Source: Lumbricus rubellus (lineage: Eukaryota > Annelida > Clitellata > Crassiclitellata > Lumbricidae). Taken from it: DNA of 64,000 nt. The notes beneath the pieces are model-generated. The model saw only the letters and a list, made by a program, of their open reading frames with translations. It made no database searches and was not told where the DNA came from. Of this stretch, positions 30,984 to 41,059 are shown piece after piece (the stretch's first letter is position 1; each line of letters opens with the position of its first letter). The position numbers were made by a program, and so were the translations under genes. Location of the stretch: contig OX243822.1 in NCBI GenBank assembly GCA_945859605.1, forward strand, positions 20,540,341 through 20,604,340, given 5' to 3'.

Positions 30984-31395
30984 TTATTCTAACTGAAGCT
31001 GGAATTGTTGTCTCTGCATGTCTATCTCTTGTTGTCGTATCCTTTCTGCTTTTTCTGCTCTTTCTCTCTCTTCCTGTCTGCGTTGCTCTTCTTTCTCTTT
31101 CTCCTCTTGCTTCCGCTCTCTCTTCTTGTCTACTCATCATCATGAATTGTAGCAACACCTCCATAGACATCGGTGCCTGAGGTTTCTCAACCGGCTTTTC
31201 TTTAGCACCTCCAACAGCACCTTCTTCTTCAACTTCTTCCTTTGCCCAAATCTCAGCCAAAGTTCTCATCAAATGTTCCCTCGACATCTGTTCAACTTCT
31301 TCTGCGTCTACGCCTGCTTCAATTAATAATTTTACTAGTCTCTCCGAAGACATCTTTTTAATAGCTGCTTGCTTTTGCTGCGTAAGTTTCTCCAT
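30967..31395 (-). pseudogene. N-terminal gag of LTR element 1, frameshifted
   Basis: The frame starts MEKLTQQKQAAIKKMSSERL, matching the start of the intact gag in element 2 (54160). After MMMSRQEER it leaves the gag frame, so one frameshift lies near 31110-31125. In the gag frame a TAA at 30984-30986 stands where element 2 has a sense codon. These two lesions separate it from the downstream polyprotein. Confidence 0.8.
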
Positions 31396-31718
31396 CTTAC
31401 TTCTTTACTTTACTGATGCTAGTCGATAAATAGTAGGCTACTCTTCAAATGTTTGCAATTGACTGACTTCAATTCTTTATGCACACTTCAATAGACAAGC
31501 AAGTTTTTCTACCTTGTAGTCGTTGTGTTGTCGTTTCTCACTGTCGTACGGATGCTCGATGTATCGTTGCTTCTCCCGTGTGCTCGGCTCCTCGATAAAT
31601 TCACATCGTCCGTTCCTCCGCAACGTCTGTTGATTGGATAGAATCCCTCCGTTCGTAACTTGGCACGTAGACCCGCCGTTCGTAACTAGGATCGTTCTCC
31701 TGCAACTTGGATCGTTAT

Positions 31719-31736
31719 CTCACCGCAACGACACCA
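31719..31736 (-). promoter_or_regulatory. Primer-binding site of LTR element 1
   Basis: Two bases inside the 5' LTR, the minus strand reads TGGTGTCGTTGCGGTG. It begins with TGG, as expected for pairing to the CCA end of a tRNA. Element 2 shares TGGTGTCGT then GCGG. The tRNA was not identified. Confidence 0.65.
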
Positions 31737-31738
31737 AA

Positions 31739-32230
31739 TGTGATATCCTCCTCCTTATCAGTCTCTTCGGAAGCTTCTTCGTTAAGTTCGTGGTAGCGTA
31801 GGCCTATCCCTAGATAACTGTTCATTAGCTAAATGGCTAGGTTAAGGAATTTACAGTCTTTTACTGTTTTATTAACCAACAACGACGACGTGTTTAACTC
31901 TTCTTATTATACTCCAAAATCCGATAATAAAGTAAAACGATCAGCAACAACACAACAATGACTACACTTGCGTTATCATAACAACTACACGACTACTATC
32001 TTCATCAGTCTACTCTATCGCAACTCAACAACAACTACTACAGCATATCTCAACGGCTCTCAACACGCAACACTCCTTCTTCACTCCCACTCCCTCCTTG
32101 TACACTCAACGTACGCTCGTCTAGACATCACGCGCTGTCCAGACAATCACCTGTCCAGACGCAGCGCGCCAATTTGGCCTACCTGCGTCGCTGTACGACA
32201 ATCGTCGTGCACTGATTAAATTAGCTTACA
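31739..32230 (-). repeat. 5' LTR of LTR element 1
   Basis: 492 bases, TG...CA, one difference from the copy at 26039-26530. It is followed on the plus strand by TAATT, the right half of the target duplication. Confidence 0.95.
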
Positions 32231-32399
32231 TAATTGTTTTAGCGGATCTGGTTCCTGAAGGAAGAAATGACGTCGTTACACCTTTTACAGGTTCGTTGAA
32301 AAACGTTCATTTCTTTCAAACGACTGCTTTGATGATTATGATATTAATGTGGATCACGACGAAGCTATTATGCCGATGATGATGTTAATAATGACGACG

Positions 32400-32515
32400 A
32401 CTCCGACGACAAAATGACAAAAACGATGATGTGATGATGATGACTATGATGATCATTATGATGATGATGACGATATCGATGGCAAAGATGATGATCATAA
32501 TGATAAATAATTTTA
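32400..32515. repeat. ATG/GAT-rich trinucleotide tract, unit 2
   Basis: Homologue of the tract at 5150-5245, directly after the retrotransposon-split site. Confidence 0.65.
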
Positions 32516-32549
32516 TGATAATGGTTTTGTTTGTATGCGCATTTGTTTT

Positions 32550-32755
32550 GTCGCCCCTTAAAGATTGCTACTCAGAGGCGCTCCCGACTACAGCGCGGAC
32601 ACTACACGAAGTTTCACGCCGAAGCGTTGAGCAATTGCGAGTGAAGGGCTTACTTGTCCAAGGTCCCAACGCGGCGACTTGAGGTAGATTCGAACCTGCA
32701 ACCCTCAGGCTGCAAGGCGACGAACATACGCACTACACCACCGCGCCCCACATGG
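32550..32755 (-). mobile_element. tRNA-derived SINE, minus strand, unit 2
   Basis: Unit 2 allele of the SINE at 5265-5470: TGGGGCGCGGTGGTGTAGTG head, GGTTGCAGGTTCGAATC B box, GAGCGCCTCTGAGTAG tail on the minus strand. Confidence 0.75.
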
Positions 32756-33224
32756 TGGTAATGAATATGATGACGAGAATGACGGTGTTGCTGAAGATGA
32801 TTCTCATGATGACGTCATCGGTTTAACACTTTTTAATAAGTTGTCAAAATGCGCCTTGAAAAGTTCAGATGAATAAAGCATGCTGAAAAATCACGAGCAT
32901 TTAGCTCCATTGTTTATAGCCAGAAATGCTCTCTAGAAATGAGCTTCCGCAATGAAGCAAGAGAAACATTTGCTCTCTCCTACTTTTTCACATTTTGAGT
33001 TTTATCAAAACCTAACATAAAAAGTTATGATATACATGTATAACAGATAGATTGCAGTTTTTCATAAATAGACGTCGAGATATTGGAATAGAAAATTGAA
33101 GCAATTCGCAAAGTTTAGATTTGACCCGGGTCTATGACAACAGAGGCCGTTACCCTGGACAGAAATTTGCTCGGCATATTACAGCACTTATGAGCAAGGT
33201 ACTAGACCAGAATCAAGATTTATG
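32756..33224. other. Intron, no recognisable feature
   Basis: AT-rich sequence after the SINE, without convincing repeats or coding content. Confidence 0.5.
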
Positions 33225-33430
33225 AAGATTTATAGAAGAATTGAGACGTATTCTTATAGCGGTGCTGCCTTCCGACGTGTCACTGAATGGCGCGCGTTTT
33301 ACAAGTGCTTTATCTGAATATCTGCAGTGCCTGCTTGTGGCGTTGGAGACTCTGTAGAGGTGGCGATAGACAGAGGAGAATGGAGAGGCTGCGTTGCCCG
33401 ATGTGCAGTCCTGCACGGGAAGGACTAAGG
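33225..33430 (+). pseudogene. LINE C-terminal fragment
   Basis: A segment with GTGGCGATAGACAGAGGAG encoding a VDRGEWRGCVAR-like terminus, followed by GTGCAGTCCTGCACGGGAAG. The complement of the same end is at 13313-13370. Confidence 0.45.
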
Positions 33431-33494
33431 TCTAATAAGGTTTAGCTGAGAGCGGGATCTCCGAAAGCAAACATGCAGATGCTTAAAAATGCGC

Positions 33495-34445
33495 TTGAGC
33501 CTGTTGGGATTCGCCTCTGACGACCTTCAGGCATATGTTCACTGTCTGGCGTCTGCGGCTGCTACTGCGGTTCAGGCAATAAACCTGGCCATGCAGACCT
33601 TAGAAACTTGGATGTCCTCCAACCGCTTACGACTAAATCCAAACAAGACCCAATACATTATGGCTTGGCACTCACCAACAACTTGCAAAACTTAACTTGG
33701 AAGCTTTAACTCTTGAGTTTCCTGGGATCGCATTTGCCCCCACTGTTCGGGACCTTGTTTTCACATTGGACCGGGAGCTGACGTTCTCGAAACACATAAT
33801 TTTATTTCTACTTTGTTGTGATTGCTACTACCAACTACGTCAGCTTAGGGTGGTATCTTGATGTTTGACCCCTACTGCTGCTGCCACTCTTGGCCATGCC
33901 TTTGTCGTCTCTCGCCTCGACTATTGTAGCTCCCTCTTTGTCGGGCTCCCGGCGATCCGGGTTGGGTCTCTTGATCGGTTTTTGCGCACAGCTGCACGTC
34001 TTATTGGTCGCATTCCTAAATTTGATCAAGTCACGGAATACATGCGAAATGTCCACCACTAGCTTCAAATTACACAACGGATCACTTATATGGTTTCTGC
34101 ACTAGTCTGGCGCTGCACGGAGGGTCTTGCTCCCATGTACCTACAAGAACTCTGCTGTCCCACCTCTGTTGTCCAGCGGCGATTTGATCTCCGATCAGCT
34201 GATCATGCTGAACTCTTGACCCCTCGTTCTCGAACCGCTATAATGCAGTGGCGCTCTTTCTCAGTGGCTGGCCCTAGAACCAGGAATGGGCTCCCTGTTG
34301 CTTTCGGCCTAGTGCATAGAGGTCACATCACTATATGTTCCTTTCTCACTTAAAAACTGCCATATTTAGCCGTTGTTGAACTGGGAGCGTTTCTGAGTAG
34401 ATTACCATGAAGGTGCGCTATATAAAAGGTCAATATTAATAATAA
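33495..34445 (+). pseudogene. LINE 3' half (CR1/L2-like), plus strand
   Basis: In successive frames: DDLQAYVHCLASAAATAVQ with LETWMSSNRLRLNPNKTQYI (RT palm end and thumb), SRLDYCSSLFVGLPA, then LVWRCTEGLAPMYLQELC and SVAGPRTRNGLPVAF. This order is typical of CR1/L2-like RT C-termini. Frame breaks occur near 33690 and 34070. The tail is ATTAATAATAATCG. At the matching place unit 1 is uninterrupted (near 6147-6170, GGGATTCGCCTCTGAC), so the insertion is specific to unit 2. Confidence 0.75.
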
Positions 34446-34630
34446 TCGCGGTAGTGATCGTCGAGGCTGACGCGATCGTTGGCATTCTGCGCCCTCCTTA
34501 GACCCTCACCAACAATATAAAACTTTGCTCCCCTTGAATATATGCTACTCCACCCGACGGCCATATCTCTATGGCCTGCTCACCAACGCCTCTGCAGTCC
34601 AAGACTAGTTCTTCTTTGTTTTCTTCTTAG

Positions 34631-34772
34631 ACTACGCTGTGAGACTCGTCGGTGGAGATGACCAGACGCAGGGTCGCTTAGAGTTGGCCATCAGCGGTGC
34701 ATGGGGAACGATCTGTGATGAAGGATTCTCGGACATTGATGCACAAGTCGCCTGCGTCAGCCTTGGGTTTGA
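34631..34772 (+). CDS. SRCR copy 2, exon 2 (first half of SRCR domain 1)
   Basis: After TTCTTCTTAG the exon encodes YAVRLVGGDDQTQGRLELA, GAWGTICDEGFSDI and DAQVACVSLGFE. The donor is GA|GTGCGT, weaker than GTACGT in copies 1 and 3. Two cysteines are conserved. Confidence 0.87.
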
Positions 34773-35512
34773 GTGCGTCGTAGCTGATATCGTAAAAGTC
34801 AAATTCGTAAAGCCCTATATAATATGTATGCAGTCTAAAATTATGAAGTTCCACTTTTACTCATTGAAGGGACTCCTATCACCCATGTAGCATACAATTA
34901 CACGAAGGTTTGGACGTAGGACTGTAGATTTCTGATGAGATTCTTTGCTCTTGACATGTCAATAAAAAGACTCAATATTCATCTCTTTCAAGTCTTCTCT
35001 GACGTTGTAGGTCCGTCATCATAGAAGGTTCTTGGTCAGTTGCCAGGTGATGACCTATCCTCTCCTGGTATAGGGTAAGGAGGCCGGTGGGTCTTCTGAC
35101 CTCTTTCGCCCTGATGTGTCCTTCCAACACCTGCCGCCTGCGTTGGCATTTATCTAAAAGAAAGCGATACTCGGGAGCAAATCTCGTGTAATCAACCCGC
35201 TAACAAGTGCTACGTTACGTCAGAGGGTTGTGAAGAAATTCCAATTGAAGTCACTTCGAAACCACGGCATACATGTACGACGTACATTATACATAGGCTA
35301 CAAAGTATACGTATGTATACAAACGCACATACATGCATATATCAATTATACAGACCCCGTCTACAGTATTATAAAAATTCACACATGCATGCTTAAAATA
35401 GCTACATGTAGGCACACAGACACACAAAACACACATAGGGGCCTATACAGCCTGCGCTGCCTACGTCGTGTGGTGTTAAAGTAGAATACGGGGATCCTTT
35501 TGGTTTCTGCAG
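34773..35512. other. Intron, unit 2
   Basis: The start matches unit 1 after exon 2, and the end (from about 35140, ATTTATCTAAAAGAAAGCG) matches 12560-12945. The long element-rich middle part of the unit 1 intron (about 7200-12550) is mostly absent. No gene is seen. Confidence 0.6.
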
Positions 35513-35694
35513 CCAGAACCAAGGAAACTTTCTTCGGAATAGATTTGGACCTGGAACTGAAGCAATCCACTTCAGTGAAGTTGATTGCGTTGGAACTGAA
35601 TTGGCAATCGACGACTGCCCGCACTCACCGCTCGGAGACGTCGGAAGGTGCGACCACAACAACGATGTCTCCATCTCATGCGTAGGAGTTGGGG
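35513..35694 (+). CDS. SRCR copy 2, exon 3 (second half of SRCR domain 1)
   Basis: The exon encodes QNQGNFLRNRFGPGTEAIHF, EVDCVGTELAIDDCPHSPLG and GRCDHNNDVSISCVGVG, ending G|GTAAGT in phase 1. The same 182 bases as copies 1 and 3, four cysteines. GRCDHNN replaces GDCTHDN, a charge change near the domain C-terminus. Confidence 0.9.
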
Positions 35695-36001
35695 GTAAGT
35701 ATTGTTGTGTTTTAAATTATTATTATTTATCTTTGTATTATGAAATTATCATTATTTAGATAGAATCCGAAACGAGGTGATAAGGAAGGAGCTGAAAAAA
35801 AACAGTGCTGGACAAGATCAGAAAAAGAAGACTCGTCTGGTTCGGGCACGTGACGCGAATGGAGGACAAAAGGCTACCAGCCGAGCTCTGCACGGACATG
35901 TCACTGTGTAGAGAAACTGAAGCCAAGGCAGACAAGCGAAGATTTGGATAGATAATATAAAAGAAGATCTAATAGCGCAGAACATGGATATGAGAGATGT
36001 G

Positions 36002-36640
36002 CGTGGGCGTCCGCACATAGGAGCAAGAGGGGACACTTGCCTCCCCCCTCTCCTGGAAAATTGACATCTATGTTTTTACTGCTATTTTTGGGTTCTAACA
36101 AATTTCTTTGCATTAGAGAATGAATTATATTATTGATGCATAAAGTGAGACTAAGAAATCTACGTTTAGAAGCCTCTATAACAAACACGCCTTTAGCCTA
36201 CTTTTCCCGTGAATAAGCTGCAGGTGCCTGCGTTCAGTTTTCGAGTGGTGCGTTAGAAGTCTAGAAATTACGATTAAAATATATAGAACTAACTTTAATA
36301 GGGAGCTCTTGTCCATGGAAAACTGACACCCATTTTTTCATTCTTTTATTCATTCATTTATTCTGGGGACTTATTTCGGCCCTTCAGCACTCACTTTTAA
36401 CTACTGCTTTTGACTTTTAAACAATTTTTCGCACTAATGAAGGAAATTATTTATAATTCATGATAAAATTCGTAAAAAGCGAAACTGAGCAATTTACATA
36501 AAGAAGTCTCTATGAAAATACCTGTGCATGTTCGCAATTTCCTGTTTTGCATTTTTCAACCTCTTGCTAAAAAAATTCGAGCGTGACCACTACCCATAGT
36601 GTTTTGTTCCCTCCTACAGAAATTTCTGCGGGCGCCCATG
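36002..36640. mobile_element. hAT-like MITE inside the LINE fragment, unit 2
   Basis: Ends CGTGGGCGTCCGCACATAG and (complement) CATGGGCGCCCGCAGAAAT; flanks GAGATGTG (35994-36001) and GAGATCCG (36641-36648). Same insertion as 16962-17608. Confidence 0.7.
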
Positions 36641-36736
36641 GAGATCCGGTGGACAAAATCAGGGACAGAGCAAGTTGGAGGCGGCATGTTGAGGCCTCGT
36701 CGTTGCGTAGGGCCTACGCCTGACTGACGCCAGACC

Positions 36737-37482
36737 AAGAAGAAGAAGAAGAAGAAGAAGAAGAAGAAGAAGAAGAAGAAGAAGAAGAAGAAGAAGAAGA
36801 AGAAGAAGAAGAAGAAGAAGAAGAAGAAGAAGAAGAAGAAGAAGAAGAAGAAGAAGAAGAAGAAGAAGAAGAAGAAGAAGAGGAAGAGGAAGAGGAAGAG
36901 GAAGAGGAAGAGGAAGAGGAAGAGGAAGAGGAAGAGGAAGAGGAAGAGGAAGAGGAAGAGGAAGAGGAAGAGGAAGAGGAAGAGGAAGAGGAAGAGGAAG
37001 AGGAAGAGGAAGAGGAAGAGGAAGAGGAAGAGGAAGAGGAAGAGGAAGAGGAAGAGGAAGAGGAAGAGGAAGAGGAAGAGGAAGAGGAAGAGGAAGAGGA
37101 AGAGGAAGAGGAAGAGGAAGAGGAAGAGGAAGAGGAAGAGGAAGAGGAAGAGGAAGAGGAAGAGGAAGAGGAAGAGGAAGAGGAAGAGGAAGAGGAAGAG
37201 GAAGAGGAAGAGGAAGAGGAAGAGGAAGAGGAAGAGGAAGAGGAAGAGGAAGAGCAAGAGCAAGAGCAAGAGCAAGAGCAAGAGCAAGAGCAAGAGCAAG
37301 AGCAAGAGCAAGAGCAAGAGCAAGAGCAAGAGCAAGAGCAAGAGCAAGAGCAAGAGCAAGAGCAAGAGCAAGAGCAAGAGCAAGAGCAAGAGCAAGAGCA
37401 AGAGCAAGAGCAAGAGCAAGAGGAATAGGAATAGGAAGAGGAGAAGGAGAAGGAGGAGGAGGAGGAGGAAGAAGAAGAAGAG
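36737..37482. repeat. 746-bp (GAA)/(GAGGAA)/(GAGCAA) microsatellite
   Basis: Three homogeneous blocks follow one another: (GAA)n to about 36881, (GAGGAA)n to about 37252, (GAGCAA)n to about 37421, then a mixed GGA/GAA end. Purine-only over the first 515 bases. Reading frames across it give poly-Ser, poly-Leu/Phe or poly-Glu and are artefacts of the repeat. Confidence 0.97.
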
Positions 37483-37725
37483 TTGCTGTTTTTTAATATC
37501 AAGATACGTGTATTTGCATACCTAAGGCGCAGCGCCTGCGAAGCAGACAATACAGACTTAAGTAATGCATGACACGGATGAATTCTTCTCTATAGATTAT
37601 TATTTATTTTCAAAAGAAATTTTCTATATAAGCGGCCAACGAGAAGAAGAGGACGAGGAAGAGGAAAATTACAATGCTTAATCTTTGCAACTCTGCATAA
37701 AATTATGTTACTGTCTTTTTTCCAG

Positions 37726-37867
37726 GTTACCCCGTTCGGCTGGTTGGAGGCACCCAGCCTTACGAAGGGAAGCTGGAGATCCAGTACCAAGGTGCGTGGG
37801 GAACAGTTTGCGATGACTCATTCTCCGGTCTAGATGTTCAGGTCGCATGCAACAGTCTCGGTTTTGG
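37726..37867 (+). CDS. SRCR copy 2, exon 4 (first half of SRCR domain 2)
   Basis: After TTTCCAG the exon encodes GYPVRLVGGTQPYEGKLEIQ, GAWGTVCDDSFSGL and DVQVACNSLGFG, ending GG|GTAAGT. Phase 1 in, phase 2 out. Confidence 0.9.
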
Positions 37868-37923
37868 GTAAGTAGGAGCCTTTAGCAACCCAATAAGTAA
37901 CCATGAAAATTACAATTAATATA

Positions 37924-38842
37924 AGGGGTCATTGCATAATTACGTAACGCTCGAGGGTGGGTGGGGTCATTGAAAACGTTACGAAACGTTACTGGGGTGG
38001 GTGGGTGGGGGGAGCTGAACGTTACGTAACGCTTTGAAATTTTTTTATTAATGAATATTAAATTACCATCGAGTGACACTTTAGACAAAATGATATGATC
38101 AAAGTTTAAACTTCGTAGCAATGATTTAAAACATAAATGAAGTAGGTATATATAGGCCTATCTGAAGAAGATACGGCAGCAGACACCAGTTACATGCCAG
38201 GTCAACATAAATTATTATCCTTGTTTCCGTTTGTGCAAACCGGAAACCGCTGTTCAAATTGTTTGGATCTGTGATAATTAAAAAACGGAACAAAGTTGGC
38301 CTATTTCCACTTTGATTCCTGACATCGAAGATTCCAACCACTTTGAAGCATATTTCACTTAGTGGACACGAATTTCAAACATTTTAAATTCATGCTCAAC
38401 AGAACTCATCAATATTTCTATCAACAATTTTGATTAAATATAAATGAGCATTTAATTAGTCCGTTAAACTTTTCAGCACTGTGTAAAATTGTATTCTTGA
38501 GGTAAAAATTTAAGAAATTGCAGTTCAAACTTGACTGTCATTTATTGAAATAAAACAATATGTAGGCTATATTTAAGCCTAGTCTACCGTCAAATTATAA
38601 TTCATATATAGGCCTACTATATTAAATTCGCTATGAAAATATGAATGATAAAATTAGGCCTAATACGAATTCGCATATAGGTCTGGTAGGCCTAAATCTT
38701 AACTAATTTTTCGTAACAACCGTTACGTAACGCTGGGGAGGGTGGGTAGGTGGGTCAAGGGAAGCGTTACGAAGCGTTACAGGGTGGGTGGGTGGGTCAA
38801 AAACGGTCATTTTCAGCGTTACGTAATTATGCAATGACCCCT
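37924..38842. mobile_element. MITE with AGGGGTCATTGCATAATTAC ends
   Basis: The right end is the exact complement (GTAATTATGCAATGACCCCT). Next to each end are GTTACGTAACG or GTTACGAAACGTTAC palindromes and a GGGTGGGTGGG tract. It lies in intron 4 of copy 2 and is absent from units 1 and 3 at the same place. The target duplication could not be decided because the flanks are AT-rich. No transposase is visible. Confidence 0.75.
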
Positions 38843-39614
38843 AATAGTTATTGAGATAATTAAATCTGGTCAAAGCAACAGTAGGAAAACGCAATAAATA
38901 ACCATAAAAATAATTATTATTATGACTATAACTTTTTTTATTATTATAATTGCCACTATTAAGATAATTAAATCAGGTGAAAGTAACAGTAAGTAAGCTT
39001 AAGCCTAGATGCAATGGAAGACGGTTCCAAGAGACTGATCAATACACAAGAAGCGACGATGGTCTAGAGGACTTATTGTGTGGTAGCGTGCTGTCTGCAT
39101 ATCTCTAAGGTCAGTAAAGCGCAATACAGAGAATGCCGCTCAGACCCGCACAGTACAAGCTGCATCATTTTTATAGGCCTGCTACCCTTCTTCCACAGCT
39201 CAGAAGTGCACAGCACTGCACACTCCACCATCCGAGTAAGCAATTAAGGCGCTTAGAACAAAGATGTGAAAAGGATTTGCAGAGGGTCCCTGCACAGTAA
39301 CAGCCTCAGAGCATAGGCGCAACCACCCTACAGGACTCACGAGACGCGTCCTTCCAACTTTCGACGGACGGTCCCACCAACTTTCGACGACAGGCTTGAG
39401 ACGGTCCTTCCCAACTTTTGCCACCGACTGCTGCTAATGGCCATTTCAATATAGATCGCCATAAGAACGTATAGCTTCTCAGCATTAAGGCTGAATCAAG
39501 AGCGTTTCAATACTGCCTGTTACATTTAGCCTACATCTTACCCCTACTCCCTCTACCATATACATTGGAGACTTAGTACCAAGGACACCTTCAAAATTAA
39601 CCGTATACTAACTA
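38843..39614. other. Intron, conserved between units 2 and 3
   Basis: 39000-39440 matches 61290-61700 (CAATTAAGGCGCTTAGAAC, TCAGAAGTGCACAGCACTGC). No coding content is seen. It is absent from unit 1, where the LINE directly follows. Confidence 0.55.
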
Positions 39615-40963
39615 CACTGTGTCCCAATAAATCGGGCACCCTTTTTATAATGTGAATAAAACTGGTAAATATTCACCGATTGTCAAATTTTCAAAACTGT
39701 TTTTATCCTGAGATAATTATCTACAAATTGGTAATTTATAAACGGCCCTCACTAAAAAATTACGTCACAATGACGTCGTTAATTTACATATCGAAACCAA
39801 ATGTTAACCCTCGTAGGGTCACGAAATTTCTCAACCGATTTTGGTCACCTGGGGGTAAGAAAATACCCCCCACTGTGATTCGCATGATTCCTATGATAAA
39901 CTCCAATTTTCAAGTATAAAACTAAAAGAAGTTATTTATAGAAGGTTCGCGGAATGCACTGGAACAAAGAAACATATGCAGCACTGCAGAAAAATCAAAA
40001 TGGCGGACAAAATGGCCGCCATAATCTTAAATGGTTATAAGTGAAGTTATGTATGCAATGGAAACATGATTTCAGAGTCTAACTCAACATTTTCGAGGTC
40101 AAGAAATGCAATGAAACCAAATTCACATCTGTGGCACTGCACGAAAATCAAAATGGCGAACAAAATGGCGGCCAGAATATTAAAATGGCTATCAGTGAAG
40201 TCATATGTGCATTAGAAACACGAGCTCAGGGTCTAAATTGATGCTACACTTGTTAACTTCACGTGATTTGCGGTAGACAATTTCATTTATTCATCCTAAT
40301 TTTATGAAACCAAAACGATTTATATATATAAAACGATACTAATCATGGCATACGTTTCTATTTGTCCGTGCTGGAGTCGGGAGCGCTTCTGAGTAGTTTC
40401 GTTGAAGAGGCGCTATATAAATACTTGAATGAATGAATGAATGAATGATACTATATAATGTTCAGATACTGATAAGGAGACATTGTGACAACAAGACACT
40501 CACGTGTAACGCGTGCATAATGCTATGTTTATGAATTCCTGACTAAAATAGCTATGAAGTGGTGCATTATCATACTTTATAGCTGATTTGGGTGCATGGA
40601 TAGATAATAAAACTAGATGCATTCTGTGCATAAAACATATTTAGGAAAAGTCACAAAAGCGATTTCTTCAACTATTTTAAGGGGAAAGAATTTCCGTGAA
40701 AAACCGAGCTGGGGGTATTTTTTACCCCCCGGTCACCCTATAAGGGTTAAAGAAAAAGTTGTGTTCGGTATACTTAACATTTGAATTCTCTGATGCAAAT
40801 GACGTAATTGTGACGTCAATATTCATGCTATAAACTTTATATTTGAATCATTGTAAGATAATTATCTCAGGATGAAAACACTTTTGAAATTTTGAAAATC
40901 GATTAAGATTTGCTTGTTTTATTCACATTATAAAAAGGGTGCCCGATTTATTGGGACACAGTG
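39615..40963. mobile_element. Mariner-like element, CACTGTGTCCC ends
   Basis: Left CACTGTGTCCCAATAAATCG and right CGATTTATTGGGACACAGTG are inverted repeats that continue through GGGCACCCTTTTTATAATGTG. TA flanks both sides (39613-39614 and 40964-40965). The interior has ACCCTCGTAGGG, a duplicated AAATGGCGGACAAAATGGC block and a SINE tail (40375-40430). No transposase frame is seen. Confidence 0.75.
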
Positions 40964-41059
40964 TATATTGGGCATCAATAGGCTCAAAATTGGCCTCTTC
41001 ATGTATCGGTACCACAATAATGTGTTGCCACCTTGTTTTAATAATTATTTTAAATTGGC

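Larger units (their letters stand above)
26039..32230 (-). mobile_element. LTR retrotransposon 1, Gmr1-like Ty3/gypsy, internally deleted
   Basis: The 6.2-kb minus-strand element has 492-bp LTRs (TG...CA), a 5-bp duplication TAATT, a primer-binding site next to the 5' LTR and a polypurine tract next to the 3' LTR. Coding order in element direction is coiled-coil gag, capsid-like region, zinc knuckle, protease (DTG), integrase, then RNase H. Integrase before RT/RNase H with gypsy-type RNase H is the arrangement known from the Gmr1 group of deuterostome elements. The RT palm is deleted and gag has a frameshift and a stop, so the copy cannot move by itself. The LTRs differ at one site (26146 against 31846), so insertion is recent, and the site is empty in units 1 and 3. 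Confidence 0.9.
35765..37482 (+). pseudogene. LINE 3' fragment with hugely expanded GAA tail, unit 2
   Basis: Unit 2 allele of 16725-17740. The RLVRARDANGGQKATSRALH-type frame shows it has shifted, the MITE is at 36002-36640, and the end DPVDKIRDRASW is followed by the microsatellite at 36737-37482. Confidence 0.65.

Noticed and set aside
30984..30986. Natural gag start at the ATG following this stop in LTR element 1
   Set aside because: Element 2 is open through this point with a homologous upstream gag, so the TAA is a mutation and the ATG is internal.
36556..37550. Frames of about 280 codons of poly-Ser and Leu/Phe
   Set aside because: They are translations of the GAA/GAGGAA/GAGCAA microsatellite and stay open only because of its 3-base period.
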